Of a stretch of 64,000 nt of DNA, positions 54,319 to 63,836 are shown piece after piece (positions within the stretch are counted from its first letter, which is position 1; every line of letters begins with the position of its first letter). Where the stretch lies: NCBI RefSeq assembly GCF_000378385.1, contig NZ_KB899667.1:246034-310033 (forward strand). The letters run 5' to 3'. The position numbers were made by a program, and so were the translations under genes. The stretch comes from Paenibacillus daejeonensis DSM 15491. Its GTDB lineage: Bacteria > Bacillota > Bacilli > Paenibacillales > Paenibacillaceae. Under the pieces are notes generated by a model. That model worked only from the letters and a program-made list of their open reading frames with translations. It searched no databases and was not told the origin of the DNA.

Positions 54319-55488
54319 ATGACGACCCTATCATCAACCCTGCAGGAGATGAGCACTGGATTGCAAGAGCAATTGGTGAGCATGCGACGGGAGCTGCACA
54401 GACATCCGGAGTTGTCGGGGGAAGAGCATGAGACAACCGCACGCATCCGTGCCTGGCTGACCGAAGCGGGTGTGCCGTTGCGAGAACTGAATCTGACGAC
54501 GGGCGTTCTGGCAGAGATCCAAGGCGGGCGTCCCGGCCCGACGATCCTGCTGCGTGCCGATATCGACGCGCTGCCCGTCCAGGAAGAGACGGGCTTGCCT
54601 TTTGCCTCTGAGATCCCGGGGCGGATGCACGCCTGCGGACATGATTTTCATACCACATCCATGATCGGTGCGGCAGCCCTGCTGCAAAAGCATGCTTCGA
54701 CGCTTGCGGGCAACGTACGGATCTTGTTCCAACCGGCCGAAGAGACGGCATCCGGCGCCAAGACTGTCATTGCAGCAGGCGCATTGGAAGGCGTATCGGC
54801 CGTATTCGGCATGCACAACAAGCCGGAGCTGCCGGTCGGCACGGTCGGTCTGCGGGTGGGCCCGCTCATGGCCTCCGTCGACCGCTTCATCGTCCGGGTC
54901 AAAGGCGTCGGCGGCCATGCCGGCATCCCGGAGGCGACCGTGGATCCCATTGTTGTCAGCAGTGCCATCGTTGGTGCGCTACAGACACTGGTCAGCCGCA
55001 ATACAAGTCCACATCATGCGGCGGTCGTCAGTGTGTGCCGCCTGCAGGTCGGTTCGTCCTGGAATGTGATCCCCGAGAGCGGAGAGATGGAGGGCACGGT
55101 TCGAACCTTCCAACGCGAAGCCAGAGCCAATCTGCCGGAGCAGATGCGCCGTGTGGTCGAGAACGTCGCAGCAGGGTATGGTGCAGAGGCAGAGCTGGAA
55201 TGGATCGGCATGCTGCCGGCCGTCAATAACGATGCTGCAGCGATTGAGCTGACGGATCGGGTGGCTCGTTCCCAGGGGCTGCAAGTGGTGGAGGCGGTCT
55301 CCACCATGGGTGGAGAAGACTTCGCTCTCTATCAAGAGCAAGTGCCTGGCGCGTTCCTGTGGATGGGAACCGGCGGTACCGAGCAATGGCATCACCCGAA
55401 ATTCACATTGAACGAGGACGCGCTATCCATCAGTGCTGCTCTGTTCGCAGAAGTGGCCATTGAGGCGCTGCAGGCTTACGCCAAGTAA
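54319..55488 (+). CDS. M20-family amidohydrolase/peptidase
   Basis: 389 aa; ATG after CAGGAGG. M20D features: RRELHRHPELSGEEHETTARI, the metal site ACGHDFHTTSMIG, LFQPAEE, GMHNKPELPVGTVGLR and an EDFALYQEQVPGAFLWMG end. These enzymes remove acyl groups from N-acyl amino acids (hippurate, acetyl-diaminopimelate, indole-acetyl amino acids). In this locus it probably cleaves an amide in the imported compound. Confidence 0.9.
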   Translation: MTTLSSTLQEMSTGLQEQLVSMRRELHRHPELSGEEHETTARIRAWLTEAGVPLRELNLTTGVLAEIQGGRPGPTILLRADIDALPVQEETGLPFASEIPGRMHACGHDFHTTSMIGAAALLQKHASTLAGNVRILFQPAEETASGAKTVIAAGALEGVSAVFGMHNKPELPVGTVGLRVGPLMASVDRFIVRVKGVGGHAGIPEATVDPIVVSSAIVGALQTLVSRNTSPHHAAVVSVCRLQVGSSWNVIPESGEMEGTVRTFQREARANLPEQMRRVVENVAAGYGAEAELEWIGMLPAVNNDAAAIELTDRVARSQGLQVVEAVSTMGGEDFALYQEQVPGAFLWMGTGGTEQWHHPKFTLNEDALSISAALFAEVAIEALQAYAK

Positions 55489-55705
55489 CCAAGTAACCAG
55501 CGGCGGAGCTTGCCCTAGGGGCGAGCATAAGTCGCTTCGGAAATATAGGACTAGCTGGCAATAAGAGGCGGGGCGAGGCGGTCTGCCTTCCAAAGCCAGG
55601 CTAGTCTCCAATCTTACCAAGCACATCAGGGCCGGGCGAGCAGCAGCCGTTGCATCGCACGTCCCTGACTGTGTAACCGGACCTTACAACTAGGAGGATC
55701 AGCGA
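55489..55705. other. Gap before the lyase gene
   Basis: No gene or clear terminator is seen. It ends with the lyase ribosome site TAGGAGG. Confidence 0.4.
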
Positions 55706-57091
55706 ATGCCGTCACATGTAATCGATATGATTTTGACCCGCAATAATTTTGGTACAGAGGAGATGCGGAATGTCTGGTCGGACGAGAATCGCCTGCAAAA
55801 GCACCTCGACGTTGAGGCAGCGCTGGCGCTCGCTGAAGGAGAGCTGGGCCTGATTCCTGCGGCTTCGGCCAAGGTCATCGCGGAAAGCGCGCAGGGCGGC
55901 TCCATCAATATGGAAGAGGTAGCTGCTGAAGCGGCGATTCTGAAGCATTCCTTCATGTCCACGCTAAAGGCGCTCCAACGACTGTGCGGCGAGGAGCATG
56001 GCGAGTGGGTGCACTATGGCGCCACGACTCAGGACATCGTCGATACGGGAATGATGCTGCAGCTGCAGGAAGCGCACCGCATCATCGTTCGCGATGCCCG
56101 AGCCGTGGCCCGCGAGCTGGCGCGTCTTGCACAGGAGTATCGTTTGACGCCAATGGCAGGTCGTTCACACGGCATGCAGGGCTTGCCGACCACCTTCGGC
56201 TTCAAGATTGCGGTTGTGCTTGATGAGTTCGTTCGTCATTTGGACCGACTCCAGGAGGCCGAAGGCCGTGTGTTTACCGGCGTGCTCGGCGGCGGCGTAG
56301 GGACCTATGCATCCTTTGGACCGCAGGGTCCTGAGGTAGAGCGTCTGACCATGGACAAGCTGGGGCTGCAGACGGCCAACATCTGCTGGCATTCCTCCCG
56401 GGACCGCTCGGCGGAGTATGCCAGTCTGCTGGGCTTGATCAGCGGTACGATAGCCAAGCTTGGCAATGAGCTGTACAACCTGATGCGCACCGAGATTGAT
56501 GAGGTCGAAGAGCCGTTTACGGCGGGCAAGATCGGGTCCTCGACGATGCCGCACAAGCGCAATCCGGCAGCCCTGGAGGGAATGGTCTCACTGACCAAGC
56601 CGATTCGCTACAATGTAGCGCTCGTTCAGGAGTCGATGATGGTCGAGCATGAGCGTGACGCAATGTCCTGGCGCGGCGAATGGATCGCGATGCCGGAGAG
56701 CTGCATCTATTTGGCGGCGCAGCTGGCCCTGGCCAAGAGCATTCTCTCAGGGCTGATCGTGAAGCCGGAGAATATGCTGACCAACCTTAACCGTCTGGGC
56801 GGCCTGTTGCTCTCCGAGCGGGTCATGTTCGTACTCGGCAAAAGCATGGGCAAACAAACGGCGCATGAGCTTGTCTATGAGCATTGCATGCGTAGCGTCG
56901 AAGAAGATATTCCATTCCGGGATATTCTCATGGCAGATGAGCGGGTGCAGGCGGTCATGAGCCGAGAGCAGCTGGAGGATTTGATGGATGCGACGACGTA
57001 CCTGGGCTCGGCTGGTGAGACGGTAGACCGAGTGCTGGCTGCTGCCGAACGCTCCGGCTGGCTGGTGGAAGAAGGGGGCGACGCCTCATGA
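55706..57091 (+). CDS. Aspartase/fumarase-superfamily lyase (adenylosuccinate-lyase branch)
   Basis: 461 aa, ATG after TAGGAGG. The signature GSSTMPHKRNP marks the superfamily, with HYGATTQDIVDTG and GRSHGMQGLPTTFGFK as the other two conserved regions. These enzymes release fumarate from a C-N bond (adenylosuccinate, argininosuccinate, EDDS-like iminosuccinates) or act as cycloisomerase. A housekeeping purB is unlikely here because the gene sits in a catabolic cluster. It overlaps the AstE-type gene (ATGA). Confidence 0.9.
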   Translation: MPSHVIDMILTRNNFGTEEMRNVWSDENRLQKHLDVEAALALAEGELGLIPAASAKVIAESAQGGSINMEEVAAEAAILKHSFMSTLKALQRLCGEEHGEWVHYGATTQDIVDTGMMLQLQEAHRIIVRDARAVARELARLAQEYRLTPMAGRSHGMQGLPTTFGFKIAVVLDEFVRHLDRLQEAEGRVFTGVLGGGVGTYASFGPQGPEVERLTMDKLGLQTANICWHSSRDRSAEYASLLGLISGTIAKLGNELYNLMRTEIDEVEEPFTAGKIGSSTMPHKRNPAALEGMVSLTKPIRYNVALVQESMMVEHERDAMSWRGEWIAMPESCIYLAAQLALAKSILSGLIVKPENMLTNLNRLGGLLLSERVMFVLGKSMGKQTAHELVYEHCMRSVEEDIPFRDILMADERVQAVMSREQLEDLMDATTYLGSAGETVDRVLAAAERSGWLVEEGGDAS

Positions 57092-58116
57092 GCCAGACGA
57101 TAGAGTGGGGCGATATTGTCGCCGAACCCGGACAGCGGGTGACAGGCGAGATTACGGTGGCGCAGCTGTCACATGGCGGACCGGTCCGGATGCCGGTGCT
57201 AATCATCAATGGCGCCCAAGAGGGCCCGTGCCTCTGGCTCAATGGGGCGGTGCATGGCGATGAGATTAACGGACCGATGGCGATCCGCAACCTGGTCCAC
57301 CGGCTTGATCCCGCCCAGCTCACAGGCTCGATCATCGCCACGCCGATCTCGAATCCGCTCGCCCTTCAAGCGCGGCAGAAGAATACACCGCAGGATGGGC
57401 TGGATCTGGACATGCAATTTCCCGGCAGTGCGGTTGGGACGATCTCACAGCGGATGGCAGACGTGCTCTTCCAGGGCATCAAGCAGTATGCGACGCATCT
57501 GATCGACTTTCATACCTTGGGCTCGTACTTCGATGCCCTGCCGTATACGGTATTCAAACGAATTCCTGCTGCCGAGGCAAGCGTCAGTGACGAGGCGGAG
57601 ACGCTGGCTCGCGTCTTCGACGGCTCGGCGCATTGCCGGGTGGACCTGGGCGGTGCAGTGAGCGAGCTGCCGGGCAACGTGGCTGGCTTCCTAGACGTCC
57701 AGTGCCTGGTGCACGGCATTCCGGCCTTCATGGCGGAGATTGGCACTGGCGGTGTACTGGAGCCGGAGATGGTGACGTTCGGCGAGCGCGGGATTGAAGC
57801 GATTTTGTCCCATCTGGGCATGCTGGAGCTTGCCGTCCAACCGGCTGCTGGCCTGCCAGCGCGCAAGCCGACCGTCACCGGACGCCGTTTTCTGTATACC
57901 GACCATGGCGGCCTGGCTATTGATATGGCGCCGAGCGGCAGCTTCCTGGAGCCGGGCGACCGGCTGTGCCGGATTGTCGATATGTTTGGTACAGTGCAGG
58001 ATGTCCGAGTGGAGCAGCCGATGTATGTCATTGCTACGCGGCGCAACCCGCCGGTCGATACCGGCGACCGGATCGCTTTTGTGGGAACGGCATGGTCTGA
58101 AGGAGGAGAAGGGTAA
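57088..58116 (+). CDS. Succinylglutamate desuccinylase/aspartoacylase-family deacylase
   Basis: 342 aa, overlapping the lyase by 4 bases. Zinc-carboxypeptidase-like site: GAVHGDEINGP (His and Glu), DLDMQFPGS, DFHTLGS and the general-base Glu in AEIGTGG. The enzymes of this family cleave N-acyl groups from amino acids. Together with the lyase and M20 enzyme it suggests an N-substituted amino-acid substrate. A C-terminal beta domain (about 255-342) is usual in this subgroup. Confidence 0.88.
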   Translation: MSQTIEWGDIVAEPGQRVTGEITVAQLSHGGPVRMPVLIINGAQEGPCLWLNGAVHGDEINGPMAIRNLVHRLDPAQLTGSIIATPISNPLALQARQKNTPQDGLDLDMQFPGSAVGTISQRMADVLFQGIKQYATHLIDFHTLGSYFDALPYTVFKRIPAAEASVSDEAETLARVFDGSAHCRVDLGGAVSELPGNVAGFLDVQCLVHGIPAFMAEIGTGGVLEPEMVTFGERGIEAILSHLGMLELAVQPAAGLPARKPTVTGRRFLYTDHGGLAIDMAPSGSFLEPGDRLCRIVDMFGTVQDVRVEQPMYVIATRRNPPVDTGDRIAFVGTAWSEGGEG

Positions 58117-58616
58117 TGGCTGAATTTCGATTGGCGACGCTGGCGGACGGTCCGGAGCTTGTGGATCTGTCCCTGCGCGCCTATGCGCCGATTCGCGAGC
58201 TGGGTATTCATTTTGCCGCTGCGACGGCAGATCTGGCACTGGTCGAGAAGAATCTCACCAACAATATGTGCTTTGTGATGGAAGAGGAAGGTCGTATCGT
58301 CTCCACCATCTCCGTGCGCATGCCGTGGGGGCCGCAAGCCGGGCCTTACGGATTGCCCCATCTCTGGTGGTTCGCCAGCGATCCGGATGCCGGACGCAAG
58401 GGTATCGGCCGCGAGATGATCACCTGGTGCGAGGAGACGATGCTGCGCGATACGCTGAAGGCGCCGGCCGTCTCGCTTGGTACTGCAGACAAGCACCCAT
58501 GGCTGATCGAGATGTATGAGCGCCGCGGCTACGAGGTCCAGGGCTCCAAGGATCTGGGGCGCGGTCATCTGACGATTTTTATGAAAAAAATACTCATCCC
58601 CGAGTTCAGAGCTTAG
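58116..58616 (+). CDS. GNAT-family N-acetyltransferase
   Basis: 166 aa, TAATG overlap with the deacylase gene. Has the acetyl-CoA loop pattern FASDPDAGRKGIGREMITW and a substrate strand before it (CFVMEEEGRIVSTISVRMP). The substrate is unknown; it may trap or detoxify an amine intermediate. Confidence 0.82.
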   Translation: MAEFRLATLADGPELVDLSLRAYAPIRELGIHFAAATADLALVEKNLTNNMCFVMEEEGRIVSTISVRMPWGPQAGPYGLPHLWWFASDPDAGRKGIGREMITWCEETMLRDTLKAPAVSLGTADKHPWLIEMYERRGYEVQGSKDLGRGHLTIFMKKILIPEFRA

Positions 58617-58627
58617 GAGGCTTCCCG

Positions 58628-59461
58628 ATGGACCGTTTTACAATTGATGCCTTACCTGTCTTCGATTCGTTGCGCAATCCCGTTATTGACCAGATGGTGA
58701 CACACAGCTCCGTTCGTTCCTTTGATCCGGAAAAAGCGCTGCCGGAAGGCATTGTGGAGACGATGGTGACCGCGGCGCAGAGCGCCTCGACCTCTTCGAA
58801 CTTCCAGTCGTGGAGCGTTGTCATTGTCCGTGATCCCGAGCGCAAAGCCAAGCTGCAGGAGCTGTGCGATAACCAGGCATTTATCGGCCAGGCCCCGCTG
58901 TTCATGGTTTTCTGCGCCGACACCTATCGTCACCAGCATGTGACCCGCAAGCAAGGCTATGACTTTGGCTCGAACTATCTGGAGCTGCTGCTCGTCTCGA
59001 TGATGGACAGTGCCCTGGCTGTGCAAAATGCTTCGCTGGCCGCCGAAAGTGTCGGCCTGGGCTGCTGCATGGTCGGCGCGATCCGCAACCGGGCCCGTGA
59101 AGTGGCCGAGCTGCTGGAGCTGCCGCCGGGCGTATTTGCCACTGTTGGTCTGGCGGTTGGTCATCCGGCCAAGCCACGCGGCGCTGTACGTCCGCGTCTG
59201 CCGCAAGCGATCGTTGCGCATGAAGAGAAGTACTCGCTGGAGAAGCTGGAGGAAGGCCTCGCTGCATATGATGAGCGGATGGCCGGGACAGGCGCGTACG
59301 AAGGCCGTCGTGTTCGCATTGAAGGCGTGACGCCGGCTGCCGATCAGGATACGGCGTATTACAGCTGGCTGGAGCATACCGCGCGGCGGATGGCGCGGGG
59401 CAACGAATTCCGCCGCGATCTGGCGCCGTTCCTCCGGGAGCATGGCTTCGTACTGGAATAG
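58628..59461 (+). CDS. Nitroreductase-family NAD(P)H oxidoreductase
   Basis: 277 aa, ATG after TAGGAGG. FMN-binding features of NfsA-type enzymes: THSSVRSFDPEKALP, AQSASTSSNFQSWSVVIV and GCCMVGAIRNRAREVAELLELPPGV. Might reduce a nitro or quinone compound, or supply reduced FMN to the monooxygenase at 46.7 kb. Co-transcribed with flanking genes. Confidence 0.9.
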   Translation: MDRFTIDALPVFDSLRNPVIDQMVTHSSVRSFDPEKALPEGIVETMVTAAQSASTSSNFQSWSVVIVRDPERKAKLQELCDNQAFIGQAPLFMVFCADTYRHQHVTRKQGYDFGSNYLELLLVSMMDSALAVQNASLAAESVGLGCCMVGAIRNRAREVAELLELPPGVFATVGLAVGHPAKPRGAVRPRLPQAIVAHEEKYSLEKLEEGLAAYDERMAGTGAYEGRRVRIEGVTPAADQDTAYYSWLEHTARRMARGNEFRRDLAPFLREHGFVLE

Positions 59462-59489
59462 GAGTAGAGAACGAGAGGAGCAAGCAACC

Positions 59490-61289
59490 ATGACGACATG
59501 GAGCCGGGATTTGCTGTTTCAACTGCTTCGCCATTATGACGTACCTTATGTGTTCGGCAACCCGGGCACGTCGGAGCTGCCGTTCATTGACGGCGTGTCC
59601 AAGCATGAGGGCTTCGAATATATTACTGCACTGCATGAGGCCAACGCCGTGGGCATGGCGATGGGCTATGCCCGCCAATCCGGCAAGCCTGCCGTTGTCA
59701 TCCTGCATGTGGCGCCGGGATTGGCCAACGGCATGGGCAATATCTACAACGCCTACCGGGCGGGCATTCCGCTCATCGTCATCGCCGGTCAGCATCACAC
59801 ACGGCTGCTGCTGGATGAGCCGATTCTGGCAGGCGATCATGTCGGCCAGGTGAAGAGCATGACCAAGTGGGCGCATGAGGTGCGCCATGCAGATGAATGG
59901 CCGCAGGCGCTCGTCCGCGCCTTCAAGGTAGCCATGACGCCGCCGCACGGGCCAGTGTTCCTCTCTGTCCCGTACGACATCTCGATGGCCGAAGCGACGG
60001 TGGAGACTCTGCCCAAGCCGCTGCAGGTCGCTTCGCGGTTCTCGGCTGACCCTGCTGCGCTGCGTGAGATTGCAAGCCAGTTGCTGGCTGCTGAGCGACC
60101 GCTCATCGTCGCCGGAGACGGCGTGGGCGATTCGCAGGCCCATCTGGAACTGCAGCGGTTATCCGAGCTGACGGGAATCGGCGTGCTCTCCGAGGCAATG
60201 CCGACGCGCCAGAGCTTCGACAGCCGGCATCCGCACTACCTGGGCACGCTGCCGATGAACGGCCCGGCGATCCGTCGCACCTACAGCGACTACGATACGA
60301 TTCTGTTCGTAGGCGTCAGTGTCCAGGCGCCGATGGCCCTCTACGATGGCGGCGGCAGTCTGGTTGGTCCGGAGACGCAAGTGTTGTACCTGCACGATGA
60401 CCCATGGGAGATCGGCAAAAACCACGTCGCCGGCGTCGGTGCCTGGGGCGACATCCAGGTGAGTCTGGAGGCCTTGGCCGCTCAGATTGGTGGAGTGCTG
60501 GAGCATCAGGGTGGCGTCGATGTGAACGGATCAGGGGCGTCGGATAGAGCGGCGGCTGAGCCTGGGACCCTTGGAGATCGGATTGCTGTTCAACAAGAGC
60601 AGCTACCAACGCCCGGAGCAGGACAAGCAGGCGAAGGCACGCAGTTGGAGCGGATCGCCGAGCGAGCGGCTGCGGTGCGGGAGCAGTCGGAGAAGCGCCG
60701 CGACCAGTTGGCTGCCGTACGGCAGACTGACAGGGACAAGGGCGACCTGACCCCGGCCTTGATTGCCGGTGCACTCGATGCCGCACTGCCGGATGACGGC
60801 CGCTTCGTCATCGTGAACGAGGCCGTCTCCAATGCGCTGCCGTTCACGGACCACATTACCATGTGGGAGCCGAAGCATTACACCGCCGGCAAGGGCGGTG
60901 GCCTCGGCCATGGCACGTCCCAGGCCGTCGGCGCGGCACTGGCTGACCCGGATCACGTGGTCGTCAGTGTAGTCGGGGACGGCACGTTCCTGTACTATCC
61001 GCAAATCCTGTACAGCGCGGTCGTGACCAAGGCGCGAGTTTTGTTCCTCGTCGTCAACAATCGGGCCTACCACGTCCTCAAGACCGGCCTCAAGGCTATG
61101 GGCTCGCCGCTGGGCGGCACGCATCTGCCATCACTCGATCTGGATGGTCCAGCCGACCTCGTGCAGATGTCTCAATCGTACGGCGTCCCAGCCGAGCGCG
61201 TGGACGCGCTGGATGACCTGGGTGCAGCCATCCGCCGCGGCCTGGACGCCCAAGGCCCTTACTTACTGGACGTACGGGTTACGAACTGA
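59490..61289 (+). CDS. ThDP-dependent 2-oxoacid decarboxylase (benzoylformate-decarboxylase type)
   Basis: 599 aa from the ATG at 59490, after GAGAGGAG; the upstream ATG in the preceding gene's end is not used. It has the PYR domain with the catalytic Glu (ALHEANAVGMAMGYA), a central domain, and the ThDP motif GDGTFLYYPQ...VVNN. A disordered, Gln/Glu/Arg-rich insertion (about residues 338-415) lies between the middle and last domains, making it longer than usual (about 530). The next gene encodes an aldehyde dehydrogenase, so the pair likely converts a 2-oxoacid to an aldehyde and then an acid. Confidence 0.88.
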   Translation: MTTWSRDLLFQLLRHYDVPYVFGNPGTSELPFIDGVSKHEGFEYITALHEANAVGMAMGYARQSGKPAVVILHVAPGLANGMGNIYNAYRAGIPLIVIAGQHHTRLLLDEPILAGDHVGQVKSMTKWAHEVRHADEWPQALVRAFKVAMTPPHGPVFLSVPYDISMAEATVETLPKPLQVASRFSADPAALREIASQLLAAERPLIVAGDGVGDSQAHLELQRLSELTGIGVLSEAMPTRQSFDSRHPHYLGTLPMNGPAIRRTYSDYDTILFVGVSVQAPMALYDGGGSLVGPETQVLYLHDDPWEIGKNHVAGVGAWGDIQVSLEALAAQIGGVLEHQGGVDVNGSGASDRAAAEPGTLGDRIAVQQEQLPTPGAGQAGEGTQLERIAERAAAVREQSEKRRDQLAAVRQTDRDKGDLTPALIAGALDAALPDDGRFVIVNEAVSNALPFTDHITMWEPKHYTAGKGGGLGHGTSQAVGAALADPDHVVVSVVGDGTFLYYPQILYSAVVTKARVLFLVVNNRAYHVLKTGLKAMGSPLGGTHLPSLDLDGPADLVQMSQSYGVPAERVDALDDLGAAIRRGLDAQGPYLLDVRVTN

Positions 61290-61366
61290 GGGTGATCTAC
61301 GCCGCAGCCATCCTCAGTGGCCTGGACGCCCAAGGCCCGTACTTGCTGGACGTACGGGTTACGAAC
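61224..61366. repeat. Partial duplication of the decarboxylase 3' end
   Basis: GCAGCCATCC and GTACGGGTTACGAA occur at 61224-61286, inside the gene, and again at 61304-61366 after its stop, 80 bases apart, with about 90% identity. Looks like a recent tandem duplication. Confidence 0.75.
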
Positions 61367-61867
61367 GAAGGTTTGCAGACATGGAACTGGATGCTGCTCG
61401 GTCGGATAATCGGTCTAAAGCTATCCATTTGCGACGAATAACTAACATACGCTTTAATATTGCCCCCACCGTAGGGTTGCACTGCCCACATGAATGCAGC
61501 CACCGCACGATTACGTTCGTAGCATGGCTGCACATTCGTCCACTTGTGATGCCAAGCGGGTGAAGACCGGTGCGATAACGAAACTGGGTATCGCTATAGC
61601 CCCCTAAACGGGGGAATTCGATTTCTAACGAAACTACAGCGTCTTATTTTGCTCCAATGCCTGGTTTTTTGAGGGTTTGGAGGCAGATAAGGTGATGACG
61701 TTTCGTTAGCGTTCATAATCGGAGTTATTTGGCCAAATAAGAATCTGACGTTTCGTTACACATCCATCCTAGCATGGGAGGCAGAAGAGGACGATCAGAT
61801 CGTCCAGCTCAGTTTACGCTTACGAAGGAAGTCAGCTTTCTATAGAACACTTTGAGGAGGATGCACG
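61367..61867. repeat. Intergenic region with CTAACGAAAC hairpins
   Basis: Around 61612-61760 CTAACGAAACTACAGCG and GACGTTTCGTTA appear in inverted orientation, the family seen at 38.5 kb. The stretch 61367-61575 shows nothing I can name. Confidence 0.65.
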
Positions 61868-63286
61868 ATGGAGACGAATCTGTATATCAACGGCGAGTGG
61901 GTCGGCACGGAAAAGCGACAGCCGGTCGAAAATCCTGCCACGCTGGAGGTTGTAGGCAGTATCGCTTATGCTGGAGCTGCGGAAGCGACGGCGGCTGTGG
62001 ATGCAGCCTATGCCGCTGGCCCAGCATGGCGCCGCAAGACGGCAAGCGAGCGTGGGGCGCTGCTGCTGCGCTGGCACCAACTCATCGAGCAGCACAAAGA
62101 AGAAATCGGCCGCGTCATGACGCTGGAGCAAGGTAAACCTTTGCCAGAAGCGATCGGCGAAATGACTTACGCGGGCAGCTTCCTCACCTGGTTCGCCGAA
62201 GAGGGTAAGCGGGTCTATGGACAATCTGTCCCTGCCTCTGCACCGGACAAGCGGATTCTCGTTAACAAGCAACCCGTTGGTGTTGTGGCGGCTATCACCC
62301 CATGGAACTTCCCGGCAGCAATGCTGACACGCAAGGTGGCGCCTGCCCTGGCAGCGGGATGTACCGTCGTCGTCAAGCCGTCGGAGTTCACGCCGCTAAC
62401 TGCGTACAAGCTGGTAGAGTTGGCGCATGAAGCAGGCATTCCGGCTGGTGTCCTGAACGTCATTGCTGGCGATGCTGCGGCGATCGGCGAGACCTGGATG
62501 GCCGATCCGCGCGTGAGCAAGCTTTCTTTTACCGGCTCGACGCGTGTTGGCAAGCTGTTGTATCGTCAGGCGGCGGATACCGTGAAGAAGCTGTCCCTGG
62601 AGCTGGGCGGGCATGCGCCATACATCGTCACGGCCAATGCTGACCTGGCGCAAGCAGCCAAGGAGCTGATGGCACCGAAATTCCGCAATGCGGGGCAAAC
62701 GTGCATCTGTCCAAATCGGGTCTATGTGCATGAGTCGGTGCATGAAGCGTTTGTTGCTGCTCTGACGGAAGAGATGCAAACGGTGAAGGTCGGCAACGGT
62801 CTGGAGGAAGGCTCAACCGTCGGACCTCTGATCAACAAGGCAGCTGTGGAGAAAGTGAACCGCCATGTCGGCGATGCGATCGAACGTGGCGCAACCGTTG
62901 CAGCACGCGTGTCGGCACCGGAGGGCCCGGGCTACTTTGTAGAGCCGGCGGTTCTGACAGGGGTAACGGATGAGATGCTCTGTATGCGTGAGGAGACCTT
63001 TGGCCCGTTGCTGCCGGTTACGACGTACCAGACCACGGAGGAAGTCATTCGCCGCGCCAACGATTCCCGCTATGGACTCTCAGCTTATGTTTATACGCAG
63101 AATCTGAAGGAAGCATTCGAGATCTCCGAAGGGCTGGAGTATGGCATCGTTGGTCTAAATGACGGGCTGCCTGCAACGGCGCAGGCGCCATTCGGCGGCA
63201 TGAAGGAGAGCGGTCTCGGCCGCGAGGGCGGCCATTGGGGGATCGAAGAGTTTCTGGAAGTAAAATATATCTCAATGAAGCTGTAA
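61868..63286 (+). CDS. Succinate-semialdehyde-type aldehyde dehydrogenase
   Basis: 472 aa, ATG after GAGGAGG. All aldehyde dehydrogenase marks are intact: AITPWNFPAAMLTRKVAPALAAG, ELGGHAPYIV (general-base Glu), GQTCICPNR (catalytic Cys) and EETFGPLLPV. Closest in look to GabD-type enzymes. It would oxidise succinic semialdehyde or a related aldehyde with NAD(P). It has a gap of 578 bases to the decarboxylase but is on the same strand, so its transcript may be separate. Confidence 0.93.
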   Translation: METNLYINGEWVGTEKRQPVENPATLEVVGSIAYAGAAEATAAVDAAYAAGPAWRRKTASERGALLLRWHQLIEQHKEEIGRVMTLEQGKPLPEAIGEMTYAGSFLTWFAEEGKRVYGQSVPASAPDKRILVNKQPVGVVAAITPWNFPAAMLTRKVAPALAAGCTVVVKPSEFTPLTAYKLVELAHEAGIPAGVLNVIAGDAAAIGETWMADPRVSKLSFTGSTRVGKLLYRQAADTVKKLSLELGGHAPYIVTANADLAQAAKELMAPKFRNAGQTCICPNRVYVHESVHEAFVAALTEEMQTVKVGNGLEEGSTVGPLINKAAVEKVNRHVGDAIERGATVAARVSAPEGPGYFVEPAVLTGVTDEMLCMREETFGPLLPVTTYQTTEEVIRRANDSRYGLSAYVYTQNLKEAFEISEGLEYGIVGLNDGLPATAQAPFGGMKESGLGREGGHWGIEEFLEVKYISMKL

Positions 63287-63310
63287 TCCGCCCAAGCGAC
63301 AGGTAGCAGA

Positions 63311-63334
63311 GCCGTCCCGTTCGGGGCGGCTTTT
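63311..63334 (+). terminator. Terminator after the aldehyde dehydrogenase gene
   Basis: GCCGTCCCG/CGGGGCGGC with a TT loop, then T4. Confidence 0.75.
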
Positions 63335-63836
63335 GGCGTTTCATCCTTCCTATGGAGGACCGTTCGAATTACTATCTACGGATCAGTAAAAAGCTGCCCG
63401 GAATCAGTGTTTATACATACGGAGTAGAGCGGCCCCGTCAGTAGTTTCAATGAACACGGAGTAGAGTTGCCCGCCGCAGTTGTGGACGCACGGGAAGATC
63501 CGCCCGACATTGGTGCAGACATCCAAGCAAAAGTTGCTCGCCCACCACCGGACTGTTGCGAAAACACTTTACCCCACTAAAATGATGTCGCAAATGTTCC
63601 GCTATTCGTAGAAAAACGGGGACAATTTCAATAACATGTCGCATATATTCCGCTATTGTCCCAGAATTCAATGATTTCGGGTTGCTGATGAGCAAATAAC
63701 GGAAAATATACTCCACATCATGTGGTTTCACGATGATATACAGTAGTTTGTGTACCATGATTTGGAGTCTATCCAAAGCATAAAAAAGAAGGGTATTCTC
63801 GGGAGTGACGAAACCACCAAGAAAGGACCCTTCTCG
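63335..63836. repeat. Intergenic region with direct and inverted repeats, IS left end
   Basis: CGGAGTAGAG at 63419 and 63457 are short direct repeats. An inverted pair (ATGTCGCATATATTCCGC near 63640 and GCAAATAACGGAAAATATAC near 63690) is a third hairpin family. The IS left terminal repeat probably lies near 63740-63770, but cannot be fixed without the right end. Confidence 0.5.

Noticed and set aside
55706..57091. Housekeeping adenylosuccinate lyase (purB)
   Set aside because: The gene is coupled to catabolic genes and not to purine genes; a housekeeping role cannot be excluded but is less likely.
58902..60143. A 413-codon minus-strand frame over the nitroreductase and ThDP genes
   Set aside because: It is antisense to two strong genes and has biased composition typical of shadow frames.
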